In this document: positions 47,126 through 58,434 of the stretch, piece after piece | Numbering within the stretch: position 1 is the first letter of the stretch | How the letters are laid out: the number at the start of each line of letters is the position of its first letter | NCBI GenBank assembly: GCA_009192285.1 | Contig: CM018603.1 | Location: forward strand, 2,286,588-2,350,587 | From: Morchella semilibera | Lineage: Eukaryota > Ascomycota > Pezizomycetes > Pezizales > Morchellaceae | Length of the DNA: 64,000 nucleotides | Direction of reading: 5' to 3' | Translations under genes and position numbers: made by a program | Notes under the pieces: generated by a model | Seen by the model: only the letters and a program-made list of their open reading frames with translations | Databases searched by the model: none | Told to the model about the DNA's origin: nothing

Positions 47126-47532
47126 TGACAATATCTCTGGTGGCCTGGGGAAAGGTACAAGAGGCCTTCATAAAGGCTCAAGTGACTTTAGCTGGCATAG
47201 AATGTATTTAGAATCAAATTAACATGATAGTAAACGAAACAATATGATCTAGATCGGGGACTCATGAGGGCTCCAGAACCCCTTATATAGACGCAGAGGG
47301 CCAGAAGCTCCCGGGCGGCGGGGTAGCCATAGATATCCCTCGCTACCATACCTCGTATTCCTCCCCACCCTCTCACTAATTCCTATTACCAATCCTTCCT
47401 GCGACCGAACCTCATAGAATCTAATGACAACAACCTCACCTCATTTCACCCCATCCTCGTTTAACACAACTCCATCTATCGCCACAGTGCTACGACTACC
47501 AAACAATCAGGACAGATGCCAAGACGCTGGGA
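47126..47532. repeat. Junction region with partial family B LTR
   Basis: After the Plavaka stop, about 200 bases are unassigned. From about 47325 to 47532 the sequence matches the reverse complement of the first third of the family B LTR, ending TGCCAAGACGCTGGGACA. The rest of that LTR is absent. Fossil. Confidence 0.6.
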
Positions 47533-49600
47533 CAGTTATGAGTTGGCATATGCAATCTTAAGACAACGCGATTCGACAAGGACTATCGGCAGAGATTGGT
47601 TTTATCGTTTTCTCGATCGGCACAGGAAAATTAGATATTTAGTAGTAAAATCAATATCTACTATTCGAGCAAATGCAGTCAGCTGGGACATGATGGATGA
47701 TTTTTTCTCAAAGGTAAATGATTATTATCTTTCATAGTACTAAAACAATGCTGACATTTACGTTTATAAAAAGCTCAAGTATGCGATTGAAAAATATTCC
47801 ATTCTACCAATAAATACATACAATTTGGATGAGACGGGCTTTATACTTGCAGTGAGAGAGGAGGTAAAACACATCTGTCATAATATTTGGCAAGATTCAT
47901 TTTTCAAAGAGTTCTGAAACTGTGAGTCTTGTTCAGTGGTTGAAACCGTTGCAACAGATGGATTCACGGTCACACCTTTAATCATTTTTAAAGGCCAAAA
48001 TCATTTAGCAGTATGGTTTACGGATCCAAAGTCAGAGAATTGGTGGTACAGATATTCAGCAAAAAGATATAACACAAGGCAGTTATAGTTATGTCTAAAG
48101 TATTCAGAAAAGTTATTTGAACCAGAGACAAAAGCTCAGTAGGTTTTGATCATAATTTATAACAATACCTATAAAATATACTGATTTATAAAGTGCGGAA
48201 GGAAATTGGCGCTTACTTATTTTTGATGGGTTTGACTCTTATATGCAGTTGGAGCTCATTCAATTTTGCCTGAATCACCGAATACTTCCTTTCTGTTTAC
48301 CCTCACATATGACACATGTTTTGCAACCCTTGGATATTGGTGTTTTCTTTCCTCTAAAATCCTTTTACCGACATGAAGTGACAATGCTTCGGTCACCAAT
48401 TATGAAAAACAATTTTCCAAGTCCATTAGCAAAGGCACGTACCATTGCTTTCACCAAAAGTAACATTCAGGCAGGGTTTTGTGGTTCTGGAATTTACCCA
48501 TACGATCCAAGAATTATTCTGGATGAACTCATACTTTCAAGTTTAGAACCTGATATACCATTTGGAACACCTCAAGCAAACTCAATAATTCTGACAACTT
48601 TAAGGGCTCCATTCAATATCTTTTCATATAATCCGCCTACACCTAAAAGTCCATGTTCAATTCAATTTCTGTCCCGGCGTCTTGGCATCGGTCCTGAGGG
48701 ATCGGTAGTCGTAGCGCTATTATGATGGTTAGGGTGATGTTAAGCGAGGAAGGGATGAGTTGAGGAGGGGGTGTCGTCATTGGATTCTAGGAGGTTTGAT
48801 GGCGTGATGGATTTGTAATATAAATAGTAGAAATGGTAGGGGGGAATACGAGGTGTGGTTGCGATGGATTTCTACGGGTTTCTATGAATTGACGTATGAG
48901 TCATAGCGGACTGGTAAAGGAGGGGTATTAAATAGCGGGGATAGATGTTTTCCTTAGTTCTTTCCTTCTTTCTTCTCTGTCTCGTCTTCCTGTTATCTCG
49001 GTATATAGGAATCTACCCCGATCTCTAAAGCCATAGCCTCTCGAACCCAAGATTCTGTTCTCTAAAGAGAAAACCCCTAGTACATCTCATTGTTTTCGTT
49101 GAGGTCCATCCAGTCCTCACTCTCTCTGACTTGTACTCTTGTGCCTTTGTCCTTGCCTTTGCCTTTGCCGGTGCCTGTGCTTGTGCCTGCTCGGCATTGC
49201 CCTTGTCTTCGTCGGTCTCCTCGTCGCATAGACTGTGCTCTTCGAGTCCTTCTGCATCATCATTGTCATCTTCTACTTTGCGTCAGGTTACTTCATCACA
49301 ATTTCCCTTGAACGAAGGCATTTCTACAATAAAAACCAATAGTCCGAACTCTTATATGGCAAAGTCATATTCCACAAACTCGCGAATTCCTCTCATTTTA
49401 GTCAAGCCGATTCAGTAATGCATCAAGCCGGAAAAGCACATTTGAGAAATTTCATATTAGAGAAGGAAAAAGATAATTCAAAGAAGGATACCTGTTATTT
49501 AAATAGTAATTCAGCATGTATTTTAGAACGAAAAATAGTGTTATATGATTTGAAGAGAAAACGAGATGAAAAGGAAGTGAAGGATTTAAGGAAAAAACAA
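47533..49600 (+). pseudogene. pogo/Fot1-like transposase (Tc1/mariner superfamily), decayed
   Basis: DDE transposase of the pogo/Fot1 group. It enters without its N-terminus directly after a family B LTR fragment: GRDWFYRFLDRHRKIRYLV, IRANAVSWDMMDDFFSK (centromere-binding-like HTH part), then YNLDETGFILAV, ESCSVVETVATDGFTVTPLIIFKGQ, LLIFDGFDSYMQLELIQFC, and LPSHMTHVLQPLDIGVFFPLKSFY with GFCGSGIYPYDP. In-frame stops and frame changes break it around 47735, 47915 and 48090. A solo LTR (48670-49300) splits it, after which AYSTN..HQAGKAHLRNFI and a Lys/Glu-rich tail continue to about 49600. The reading frame called from 47516 begins inside LTR sequence and its first residues are not transposase. 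Confidence 0.82.
48670..49300 (+). mobile_element. Solo LTR, family B
   Basis: A 631-bp solo LTR (TGTCCCGGCGTC .. CTTCATCACA) with the perfect duplication ATTTC at 48665-48669 and 49301-49305. It is inserted in the pogo-like transposase. Fossil. Confidence 0.93.
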
Positions 49601-49807
49601 TAGAGAACAGTCGCAAAGGAGGAGAGAGAAAAGAAGAAGCACAAAAGATCGAAAAACAGCGGAAACAGATTGGGAAATCTAGGATTGAATAGGGATCGTA
49701 TATCTAAAAAACCTTACTCATTTTTAACAAAAATAGCATTACCGAAATCTCAGTGTAGTAAATTCTGGTTAGCTTTAAATATATTAAAAAAAAAAATACA
49801 TAATTGT

Positions 49808-50424
49808 TTAATTCTGAATACCAACTTCCAGCGCAAGAGCTCTTTCCTCCATCCAATCTTTTGTCATTTCGTCCACCTTTTCCATATCAATTTCCTTTGC
49901 TTCCTTACTCGAATGCCTTTTTGCTTTAGCTTTGAAATTAGCAAAAGCAGCTGCATCCTTTCGCTTTTGTGGGTTTTTCTCAGCAAATCGCTGACGAGCT
50001 TGTCTCCTATGCTCCTTTTTGTCTTCTGCTACTAAGTGTTAGTTGACTTTCAAGTTGCAATAGAATTTTCAAATTATTATTTACCAGTCAAGTGATTTGC
50101 TGTCAGTTCTATTTTCTTCTGTTGGTACATTGCTTGGTGTGCTTTAGCAATTGGGGAATTATAATTGTCTTGGTAGAGCATGGAGTAATCATCCCCGAAG
50201 TAGTAAAGAAGATGCTGCCAAACAGCTTTTTTTGGTTCAGTCCAGTGCTTAAAGTTTTTTTTGCATTCTTTGACAAGGCAGATGCCCTCATTATTTGGAG
50301 TAGGTCTTTTCCTAATCTTTCCTGCTTTAGTGTAGCCAAAAAGTGCTTTAGGCGCAGGAGTGGTTGTTGAGTTCATTGGGAGTGATGTATGAGGGTTGGT
50401 GGTGGATGGATAGGTTGCAAGCAA
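49808..50424 (-). CDS. Spliced 187-residue unknown protein with C-x4-C..H motif
   Basis: Two exons on the minus strand, 50424-50085 and 50031-49808, joined over a 53-bp intron (GTAAATAATA .. CTAACACTTAG). The join closes exactly in frame to a stop, 188 codons in all. The protein has a Pro/Thr-rich start, KALFGYTKAGKIRKRPTPN, then GICLVKECKKNFKHWTEPK and AVWQHLLYYFGDDYS, which could be a small zinc- or DNA-binding unit (C-x4-C, W, H). After that comes a Lys/Arg/Ala-rich helix (RRQARQRFAEKNPQKRKDAAAF) and an acidic end. I do not recognise the family. It lies in the transposon island yet has no internal break. Confidence 0.55.
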
Positions 50425-50720
50425 TCTCCTGTTTTATCACATGAACAGGAAGGTTGCTCGCATCATGCAAACAACCACTTTGTTCATCGCGTGAACAGAA
50501 AAATTGGTCGCTTGACATAACCCCTAACCCGGCACCAACCCTCAAGTCACTAAACTTACACCCCCTCAACAAACCCCTTCAGCTCACTAAACTCTCACTC
50601 CTCAACCCCTAACCCATGCCAACCCCTAACCCACACTCTCAACCCACAGCCACTTCGTCGCCCAACCAGTTTTGTCGTTGCGCTGAGGACGACTTTACTT
50701 CTATTTCTAGCCCTAGGCCT
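50425..50720. other. Unassigned spacer with CCCCTAACCC-like words
   Basis: Contains repeated ACCCCTAACCC/CTCAACCC words (about 50518-50650). No gene recognised; probably promoter side of the 187-residue gene. The words are irregular and not a telomeric array. Confidence 0.35.
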
Positions 50721-50987
50721 TCTCAATCTCGTGATTTGTCTTTGGTAAGAGGAAATCTATAATACCTTTCATCGTTCTCGTTGAGGTCCATCCGGTACTC
50801 ACTTCCTCTGCCCGGTGCTCTTTTGCCAGTGCCTCTGCCCTTGCCTTTGCCTTTGTCAGTGATCTTGCCTGTGTCCACTTGGGATAATTTTTGTCTTCAT
50901 CGGTGTCCTCGTTGCCCAGCTCTCGAGCTCTTCTGCGTCATCATTGTCATCTGCTACTTTGAGCCGGATTACTCCATCACGGGCTGT
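50720..50987 (+). mobile_element. Partial family B LTR (3' half)
   Basis: Fossil. Matches the B LTR from AAGAGGAAATC..ATCGTTCTCGTTGAGGTCCATCCGG to GGATTACTCCATCAC. The 5' part is missing. Confidence 0.75.
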
Positions 50988-51017
50988 CGATCTCGTGATA
51001 ATAATATTAAACTTTTT

Positions 51018-51978
51018 GTTCCCTGCAGATGATAATGGATGAAAATCAAGTGGCAGCCCATTTCTACCCCGCAAGTATATCTCCGCGGCCAAGCCAGGGT
51101 TACTAACTATATACATGGGTCTCGATACTGACAGGCTTGGATATTAACTCCGAGGCTGATACTTTTACCCCACTTTTCCCTGTGGTGGGTTCCCTCGGGA
51201 TCTCCCTTCAACTTATTCCTACCTACCAGTCATTAGGAAATAGGCCAAGCTTCAATAAGTCCTTTAGCAGATACCACTTGACGATTCAAATCGTTCCCTT
51301 TCCTCTGGATACAGGCCAGTGTCACTGGGTGTACTTGCCACGCCGGATGCGTCTGCAGCACTCCATAGTCTCCTTCACCACCAAGAGAGTTGTACTAGCC
51401 CCTAGGGTCTTCCACCACTCCCCCCGGTACCGGAAGACCTTGTCGTAGTACTCCCAATGGAATACTCTCCCATACTGCTCTTCCTCCTCTGCATTCTTTT
51501 CCCCTTAATCAATCAGTAGTAGTCTCGGAGATCCCCATAGTATACGCCGTGTAAACCTCACGTTCATTTCCCGGCTCACAGGAGACTATCCGAAGTTCTC
51601 CGCTTCGTTTGCTGCATCGCTCGATATGCTTTCGTCCGATTGACTCCAAACCTGAACTGCTGCCCCGTCATATACCAACCAGTGTCCTGAGTTGAGTGCC
51701 GGTACTTTGACGCTCTCGGGGCTATTATTGGGGTCAAAAACATGTCCATTTACTAGTGTTTCTGCAACTCCACTCAGGCTTTTCCAGCCACTGGCACACT
51801 GGGCATACCGTGTACTCAATAGACTCCCATAGCATAGTAGAAGCTAAGGATAATATTCCTTTTCCCATCCTCCCGCTCGTAATCAAGTTACAGCTCGATC
51901 AGAGGTCGTTTGGCAGGATACAGTCGTTATCTGCCGCTATACCGATGATGTCTGGATTCGGAAGCTATACCCGTAACA
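51018..51978 (+). mobile_element. LTR of family E (solo or isolated), approximate left end
   Basis: Fossil. About 960 bp ending GGAAGCTATACCCGTAACA at 51978. It is shared with two partial copies in the opposite orientation (54827-55454, 62621-63495). The segment around 51640-51760 (GAACTGCTGCCCC..ATATACCAACC) is also shared with the family A solo LTR, so A and E are related. The left boundary (TGTTCCCTGCAG) is a guess; no target duplication was found. Confidence 0.55.
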
Positions 51979-52226
51979 CTAATTAGGAAGTCATGACTGA
52001 TGAGTCTATTACTTTGCCAGTGTCTAAAGGACTGGCCAGAGCTACGATCTGAGTGCCTGGGCATCTTCTATCACCCCTCTGAGAATCATTGCCACTGCTA
52101 CTGGTGGTGTTGGCCTAGCCCGCCGGGAAAGGTCTATATTGAGTGATAGATAGCTCTATCGCAACGATTGGTATGATGGAGTAGTAGTTAGGGACACAAC
52201 GTGACAGATGACAATGATAACGCGGA

Positions 52227-52856
52227 TGTGACGGAGTAACCCGATGCAAGGCAGAAGATGACAATGATGATGCAAAGGGACTCGAGGAGTACAGCCAGCG
52301 CGACAAGGACACCGACGAAGACAGGAACAACACCAGTCAGGCACCAGCACAGGCACCGGCAAAGGCCTTTGAAAGGCAAAGGCAAAGGCAAAAGAGCGCA
52401 GGGCAGGAAGAGTGAGGACCGGATAGACCTCAACGAAAACAATGAGAGGTATTATAAATTTCCTCTGAAGAGGATAAGGTCTTAGGTGCAAAAAACTAGG
52501 CTTTGAAAATAGGAGTATATTCCTATGTACCGAGATGACAGGAAGAGGAGACAGAGAAAAAAAAAAGAATTAAAGGAAAACTCTTCCCTCACTATTTAAC
52601 ACTCCCCTCCGCCAGTCCGCTATGACCCACCCTTTCATTCATAGAAACCCCTAGAAATCCATAGCAGCCATACCTCGTATTTCCTTCTACCATCCTTTCT
52701 AATTATATTACAAATCCATCAAGCTATAGAATGCCCTAGAACGTAATGATGACAACCTCGCCTCATCTCCCCCCATCCTCGCTTAACATAACTCTATATG
52801 TCGCGGTAGCGCTACGAGTATTGAACTATCAGAACCTATGTCAAGACGCCGGGACA
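52227..52856 (-). mobile_element. Solo LTR, family B, nested in an older B-like LTR
   Basis: A 630-bp solo LTR (TGTGACGGAGTAACC .. CGCCGGGACA), flanked by GCGGA (52222-52226) and GCAGA (52857-52861), a duplication with one mismatch. The flanks themselves resemble a diverged B LTR, so this inserted into an older relative. Fossil. Confidence 0.85.
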
Positions 52857-53650
52857 GCAGATGAGATCGAGGGGCATGGCCAGGGCTAATAGAAGCGTAA
52901 GGCAGCAGTGAAAGCAAAGGCAAAGTCGATAGCGGAGACAACAGGGAAAACAAGGACCCTGGGCGAGGATAGAGAGAAACTATAGAGTCACCTTCTGTGA
53001 AGGCAAGTTTGGAGACAAAATAGGAATGGTTGTGAATAGGAGTATATTTACGTTTATTAAGATAACGGGAAGACAAGACAAAGAGAAGAGAAAGAAAGAA
53101 CTAAGGAAAGCATCTACTTCAGCTATTTAACACTCTCCTCTGCCAGTTCCCTATGATTCATACATCAGAACATATAATAGAACCTCATAAAAACTGCATT
53201 GCCACTGCATCTCGTATTCCTTCCCACAATTTTCTTAAATTTTATTACCAATCCTACCTTCAACTGAACCTGATAGTGTAACGGAGTGACTTAGACTATC
53301 TGAAGGACAGATGGATATAATGATGCAGACGAGATCGAGGAGTGTAGCTAGAGCTAACAGAAGCGCAAGGCAGTAGTGAAGGCAAAGTCAAAAGCAAAAC
53401 CAAAAATGTGGATGGGGCAGGGAAAGTAAGGATCAGATAATGAATTCGGGCGAGGATAAAAAGAAACTATAGAGTCATTTTCTGTGAATTTGAGTTTGAA
53501 TGTGAAGTATCTATTGCTATGGATAGGAATATATTTCCATGTACTGTGATGACAGGAAAACGAGACAAAGAGAAAAGAGGAAAAGAACTAAAGAAAAGTC
53601 CTATACCTACTATTTAACACTCCTTCACCAGTCCGTTATTACTCATACAT
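52857..53650 (-). repeat. Two older, diverged B-like LTR remnants
   Basis: Fossils. 52857-53275 and 53276-53650 each follow the reverse B-LTR order (ATGACGCAGAxGAGATCGAGG, GAGGATAxAxAGAAACTATAG, GACAAAGAGAA..AGAAC, CTATTTAACACTC) with heavy divergence. They lie head to tail, suggesting nested or tandem old insertions. Confidence 0.6.
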
Positions 53651-54300
53651 TTCTCAAGGGGGCATTACGGTGTGACTTCATTCCACTGAATGCGAGTGAA
53701 TAACAGCAATACTTCCTACGAAGAGGAAGTATGTTAATAAAAAAGCAGTGATAGTCACTAGATAAATAGAGACTAAAAAATATATTGGTAGGTACATCAG
53801 CAAACCTGGATGGCCTTCTCAGACGTTCACGGCGCTCAGGATACTTGGGGCACAGTGAAGACAAACTCAATCTCCGGAGGTTCTATGAATCTCAGGGTGC
53901 GCCTGGGCGTGCTTATAACGTCATTCCCCTCCTGGCATGAATTACCCTCTCCTGGCGCCAATACCATTTCCTGATTCCTCCTGGCATGGTCATAGATGTT
54001 CCTGAAGATACATATTTCTCCCTGGCTTCACCTGAAGATGCCTATATTACCTGGAGCCGCCTGATGCTCTCACTACTCACCCTGAATTGATAGGGGTCCC
54101 AGTTCGCTCTCATAGCACTCATGATACCTCTAGTAGCTATTGGTAGTTAAATTCCGCTCTTGATAATACATCCATGTCCACGAAATAATATTACAATAAA
54201 AATAATCCCGATAGAAACCCAATAGAAATAATTCCAATAAGAATAATCCCGATAGAAAAAATCTCAATAAAAATAATAACATCTTCCAAAAGCTCAGAGA
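53651..54300. repeat. Second (A)CATCAGCAA terminus with CTCCTGGC subterminal array
   Basis: The motif TACATCAGCAAACC occurs at 53793. From about 53920 to 54070 there is an array of CTCCTGGC / CCTGGCATG / CCTGAAGAT words. At 54190-54275 AATAATCCCGATAGAAA-type units repeat imperfectly. No gene recognised. Confidence 0.5.
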
Positions 54301-54329
54301 GCTATCGCGATATCTCGTAGGGACATGTT

Positions 54330-54826
54330 CGGCTCATTCATCTCGCTCGAGATCTTGTTCTGGCTCAACTAGGAGCTCCTGTTCTTCCTCTTCAGTTTCC
54401 CTGTAAACATCGACGTGAACTTCCCGCAGCTAGACGCTAACAATCCCCAGATCAAGACTGTCCTCATAGTTAGTCCCCTGGGATGCCCCTGGAGTCACTA
54501 TGGTCCTCCTTCTAGACTTCCGGAATGCTGTCAGAGCTGCAGCGAGAGCATCATCATCTTCCTTAAGACCATCTACTAGTATTACCTCCAGCACAATGCT
54601 CTTCTTTTCTCGTATCTATTTTCAAGGTTAGTATGTTTCAGCGATATCGTTCTGATCAAAAACTACCATATCACGAAGATTCTCCTTAATCAACTCTAAC
54701 GTTCCAGCCTGATTTTCTGGTGTCTGGCTATTCCATGTGTTTGTCATTCTCGTGAATGTCTCTGGGGCACACACCACATCAGTATGAGCATTCCCAATAG
54801 CTCACTAGGCAGTAACCACTACTTAT
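54330..54826 (-). pseudogene. Coding-like remnant next to a family E LTR
   Basis: On the minus strand directly after the family E LTR the sequence reads HTDVVCAPETFTRMTNTWNS and further LIKENLRDMVVFDQND, then a second open part with LVDGLKEDDDALAAALTAF and an acidic end. Its position (just downstream of an LTR) suggests leader and gag-like sequence of a family E element, but no domain is recognised. Fossil, broken. Confidence 0.35.
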
Positions 54827-55454
54827 TGTTACGGGTAAAGCTTCCGAAGCGGGGCATCAGTGGTTTAGCAGTCGGGAGTAACCGTACCCTCACAAAACGG
54901 CCTCCAATTGAGCTGTAACTCAATTATGAGTTGAAGAAGGATGGGAGAAATGATATTCTCAGTCTCTACTACACTAAGGGAGTCTTTGGGGCACGCGGTG
55001 CAGCCAATATGGCCGGAAAAGCGGGGTTGCAGAAACGCTAGCAAATAGACACGTTTTGGACCCCAATAATAACCCCTGGAGTGTGAAAGCGCCGGCACAG
55101 CCACCCGGGACACCGGTGGGTATATGAGGGGACAGCAGTTCAAGTTTGGAGTCAATCGGACCAAAACTGATAGAGCTATGAGACAAGCGAAGTAAAGGGC
55201 TTCGGACAGCCTGCTGGAGGCCGCGGAGGAAGCGCGGAGCCTATAGGAAGCAGACTATGGGGGTCTTCAGGACTACTACTGGTTGGATTGCAGGAAAGGG
55301 GAAGCTGAGAGAATAGGGTGGTGTGGGTGAGTACTCCACAGAGCACCATGACAAGGTCTTCCGGTACCAGGGGGAGTAATGGAGGGCCTAGGGGCTAGTG
55401 CAACTCTCTCAGAGGGGAAGAGGACTATGCAGTGGGGCAGACGTGTTGAGTACA
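54827..55454 (-). mobile_element. Partial LTR, family E
   Basis: Fossil. Starts TGTTACGGGTAAAGC and follows the family E LTR until TGTTGAGTACA, where a CATCAGCAAG transposon terminus begins. The remainder of the LTR is not found in the window. Confidence 0.65.
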
Positions 55455-55815
55455 CATCAGCAAGCTTGCAGTTGTCTCTGGGCGCATAACCCTCCGCCCT
55501 GGCACATCCCTGCGCCCTCAGCGCCAGGAGCGCCCTGGCGCAAACTTTGTGGTTACCCTGCGCCAAGTGCCACCCTGGGAATCACTCTGCGCCAGGCGTT
55601 ATCCCGTGAATTATTCTGCGTCAGGCGCCATTTTCTGGGATATTCTGCGCCAGGCACCATCCTCTGAATTATTCTGCGCCAGGCGCCCTTTTCTTTTTCT
55701 CCATTCACGCCAGGAGATTTCCCATGTCCCATACAGCACCTGGCGTTCCAGGAGATTTGGCGATAGCTCTTTTCACTATCGCGAGTCCCTACGAAGTTAT
55801 AGGTAGCCTATATAT
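55454..55815. repeat. Transposon terminus with CATCAGCAAG end and GCGCCAGGCGCC subterminal repeats
   Basis: ACATCAGCAAGCTTGCAG at 55454 is followed by about nine copies of a unit based on TTCTGCGCCAGGCGCC, some with CTGGGA or CTGAATTA spacers, up to the 3' end of Plavaka copy 1 at 55816. Position and orientation suggest this is the 3' terminus of that transposon, inserted in a family E LTR. The opposite terminus was not located. Confidence 0.6.
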
Positions 55816-58434
55816 CTAACTAAATTCATTCCATGTCCGCAGATCTATTCTAGTATTCACAAGCCAGTTTCCCCTGTCTATCTCAAATAAATGTGCCATC
55901 ACTAAAATACACCGTATATTCACTACCAAAATTTGGTTACTACTTCTTCTAGAGGCTTTAAGAAGACCATGAGAGCTATCGGGAATCCCTAGGTCCTTGG
56001 CCTCCAAGAGTACGATCGCGCATAGCCGGTGCGCCCGTCCCCTATTATCTCGTAGTTTAAATAAAGCCTCCAGGCGTCCTGGTAGCCTTCCTCCGAACGC
56101 TCCCCATTGATCTCGAGTCCCCACCGTTACCCATGTCCAATCTCTCCTCGATGATCCTTTTCTAAATGCTGCATTTCCCGTGCAGCGCAGGTTATGAATT
56201 TCGTATGCATCTGGTCTTTGAAAAATTGGAACCGGAACCTGGAGGCAGGTAAATCGTTCATCTCGGAGCTCGCCAAGGTTCTCAAGGCTTCCGCCAAAGC
56301 TCTCTGAACACCCCGCATCCTCCGCATATTCTTTTATCATGCGATAAAATCTTATTCTACTCATTTTGAGTTCATCTGCAATATCGCATAGGCTTTCTAG
56401 CCTGGTAGAGCGGTTGCAAAGCCTTTTTAAGGGCAACTCGGAGTCGATTATAGGCCGTTCATTCGGTGCTCTTTTGCGGTCTTCTATCTTAAAAATATCA
56501 AGTAATTCCTGCAAGTTCTCACGATGCTCCCATAGGCTCTCGTTGCGGTTCTTAGAAGATGCGTCAGCTTCCACGATATCCTTGAGGTTCAGTATCCGTA
56601 TTTCTAGTGCCAATCGTCTTCCGCCGTAATCAAGAATTTGGGTCGCCGCATCAACTTTGTTTGAAGCGGCGTATGCTTCTTTGATTTGGTGTACGTGGGC
56701 CAGTTCGCTGATATCCGTAGAGAACATAGGAATATTCCCGAATCGCTCCACATGCTCTTGGTAATGTGATAGTTGATGCAATTTGGTGGGGTTGGGGTGA
56801 GGTTTCTCGCGGATCTCGCAGACCTCTTCTAAGCTATATCGAACGCGACGAGACGCCCGTGTTTCTTGAGAAACCCTTGAACCCATTCCATCATATGCTT
56901 TAACATTCCAAGGTAGATAATGTGTAATAGGTCCGGTTTGTTCAGGTCGTACACCTTGCATCTCGGCATATCCCATAAAGCATTGAAGAGAGTCTTCAAA
57001 GACCTCGATACAAGGTATTCTACTGGTGATGTATTCGTCGGGTTCTCATTAAACTGCCGTACCATCTCCTGGTAGGTCTCTTGATCACGCATAGAGCTTT
57101 GCCGATAGCTTCCAAGGTTCTTATACTCTACCTCACATCTTGGGCAGGCGAAATTGCTGATGTTTTGCAACGAGGCGTGCTCAGGTTGGTCCGCGATCCA
57201 CCCAAACAGTACAGGAAAACATAGCCGTTCATATTCTTCCGCGCAGGATATCAACTCGCCCTCCTCGCCACTACTTTTCAGGCTTTTGAAGATATCTTTG
57301 AGAGCGTTGTGCAGAGCCATCTGCGATTCCCGACGCAAAGTTGCATTCGCACTCGTATTTGAACTGAGCTTAGGGGGCACTGGTAATAGCGCTAGGAGTA
57401 CTAACGAGTGTCCAGAGACTTTCATTCTCACAGAGGAATTGATATTCCCAATTGTGAGATAGATTGGCCATGCCTTTTTATCACCACTAAAGTTCGTCAG
57501 GTGAGTGCCATCCGAGGCACAGATTACCGGAACTAACGTTGAACCCTCAGGGAGAGAATTCTTTTTGAGATCAGTCATGACTTTTCTGACTCTAACGAAA
57601 CCTCCTAAAGGTCTCGGAAAGCTTCTTCTCACCTGTGTTTCCCACCACCAGTCCCCTGTATGCATTTCGCTGTAAATTCTCTCTCCCTTCTCGTTGTACT
57701 CCCTCCATTAACGGTGCAAATATAAGAGACTCCTTGAATGCCCGTTGTCCAAGGAGGAATCGAATAATTGTCATAGGGTCGCGATAGTAGTATGGTATGT
57801 TTTTCCCTCCTATAACAACCTCCGCATGGTTCCATGTTGACCTCCCTAGGCAATCGTTCATTTCCTCCATTTTTCGTATAAAACCTCGCCCATTTCTATA
57901 GGAGCTATGGCGATGGTCTCCGGGGGCATGTAGAAAGAAGCTATCGATACTTCCTTGTGATGCTTTGGACAAAAAAAAGTACCGCGCCATCCGGAATTCA
58001 TACAATGAGTTGAAATGTTGCCACGGATTGCCGAGAAGCCGTTGTGCGCTTTCCTGATAGCCCTCAGAGCGATATAGAGCCTCCCCAGCACCTTCGTAGA
58101 CCGTGGTGGGTGCATCGCGAGTAACTCCCAACTCCTCCTCACAATCCTCCCTATCGTCTACAAAGTAAGACTCTGATTCTAGGTCTGAATCTCCAGCAGC
58201 TTGTTGAGAGAAGTCAGAATATGTAGATGACCCGTCCTCGCAACTAGCATCATCCAGATCAGAGCCATCTGAAACCTTGTGAGACTCCTGTAGTCGTTTG
58301 TGATTCTCTTGCAAAAGATCGCATTGATTTGTGAACCATCCATCCGCTTCGTTAGGGTAATTATTCCGTAGGTGCTTCTCAAAGTTCGCTGAGGAGCTGT
58401 ATCGCTTGCTGCAAACAGGACAGGAGGACTTCAT
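55816..58434 (-). pseudogene. Plavaka-type DNA transposase, copy 1
   Basis: Starts with a C2H2 finger MKSSCPVCSKRYSSSANFEKHL, then an acidic linker. Next are VVIGGKNIPYYYRDPMTIIRFLLGQ, EMHTGDWWWETQ, the hallmark LVPVICASDGTHLTNFSGDK and AWPIYLTIGNI, LLALLPVPPKL, CPRCEVEYKNLGS, SLKTLFNALW and VYDLNKPDLLHIIYLGMLKH. The end has FGNIPMFSTDISELAH, LALEIRILNLKDIV, ILVVNIRCILVMAHLFE and WLVNTRIDLRTWNEFS. Three overlapping open frames cover it (58434-57592, 57665-56829, 56976-55816). One frame change lies near 57720. A second lies near 56840, where about 120 residues present in copy 2 are missing after FLKKHGRLVAFD. It is therefore deleted internally but otherwise well preserved. Confidence 0.88.

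Noticed and set aside
50518-50650. CCCCTAACCC-like words, possibly interstitial telomere repeats
   Set aside because: Spacing and sequence are irregular, without a clean TTAGGG/CCCTAA tandem array.
55460-55806. 89- and 85-codon frames with GAPWRKL/ASGAIFWDIL repeats
   Set aside because: They arise from the GCGCCAGGCGCC subterminal repeat array, not from a gene.
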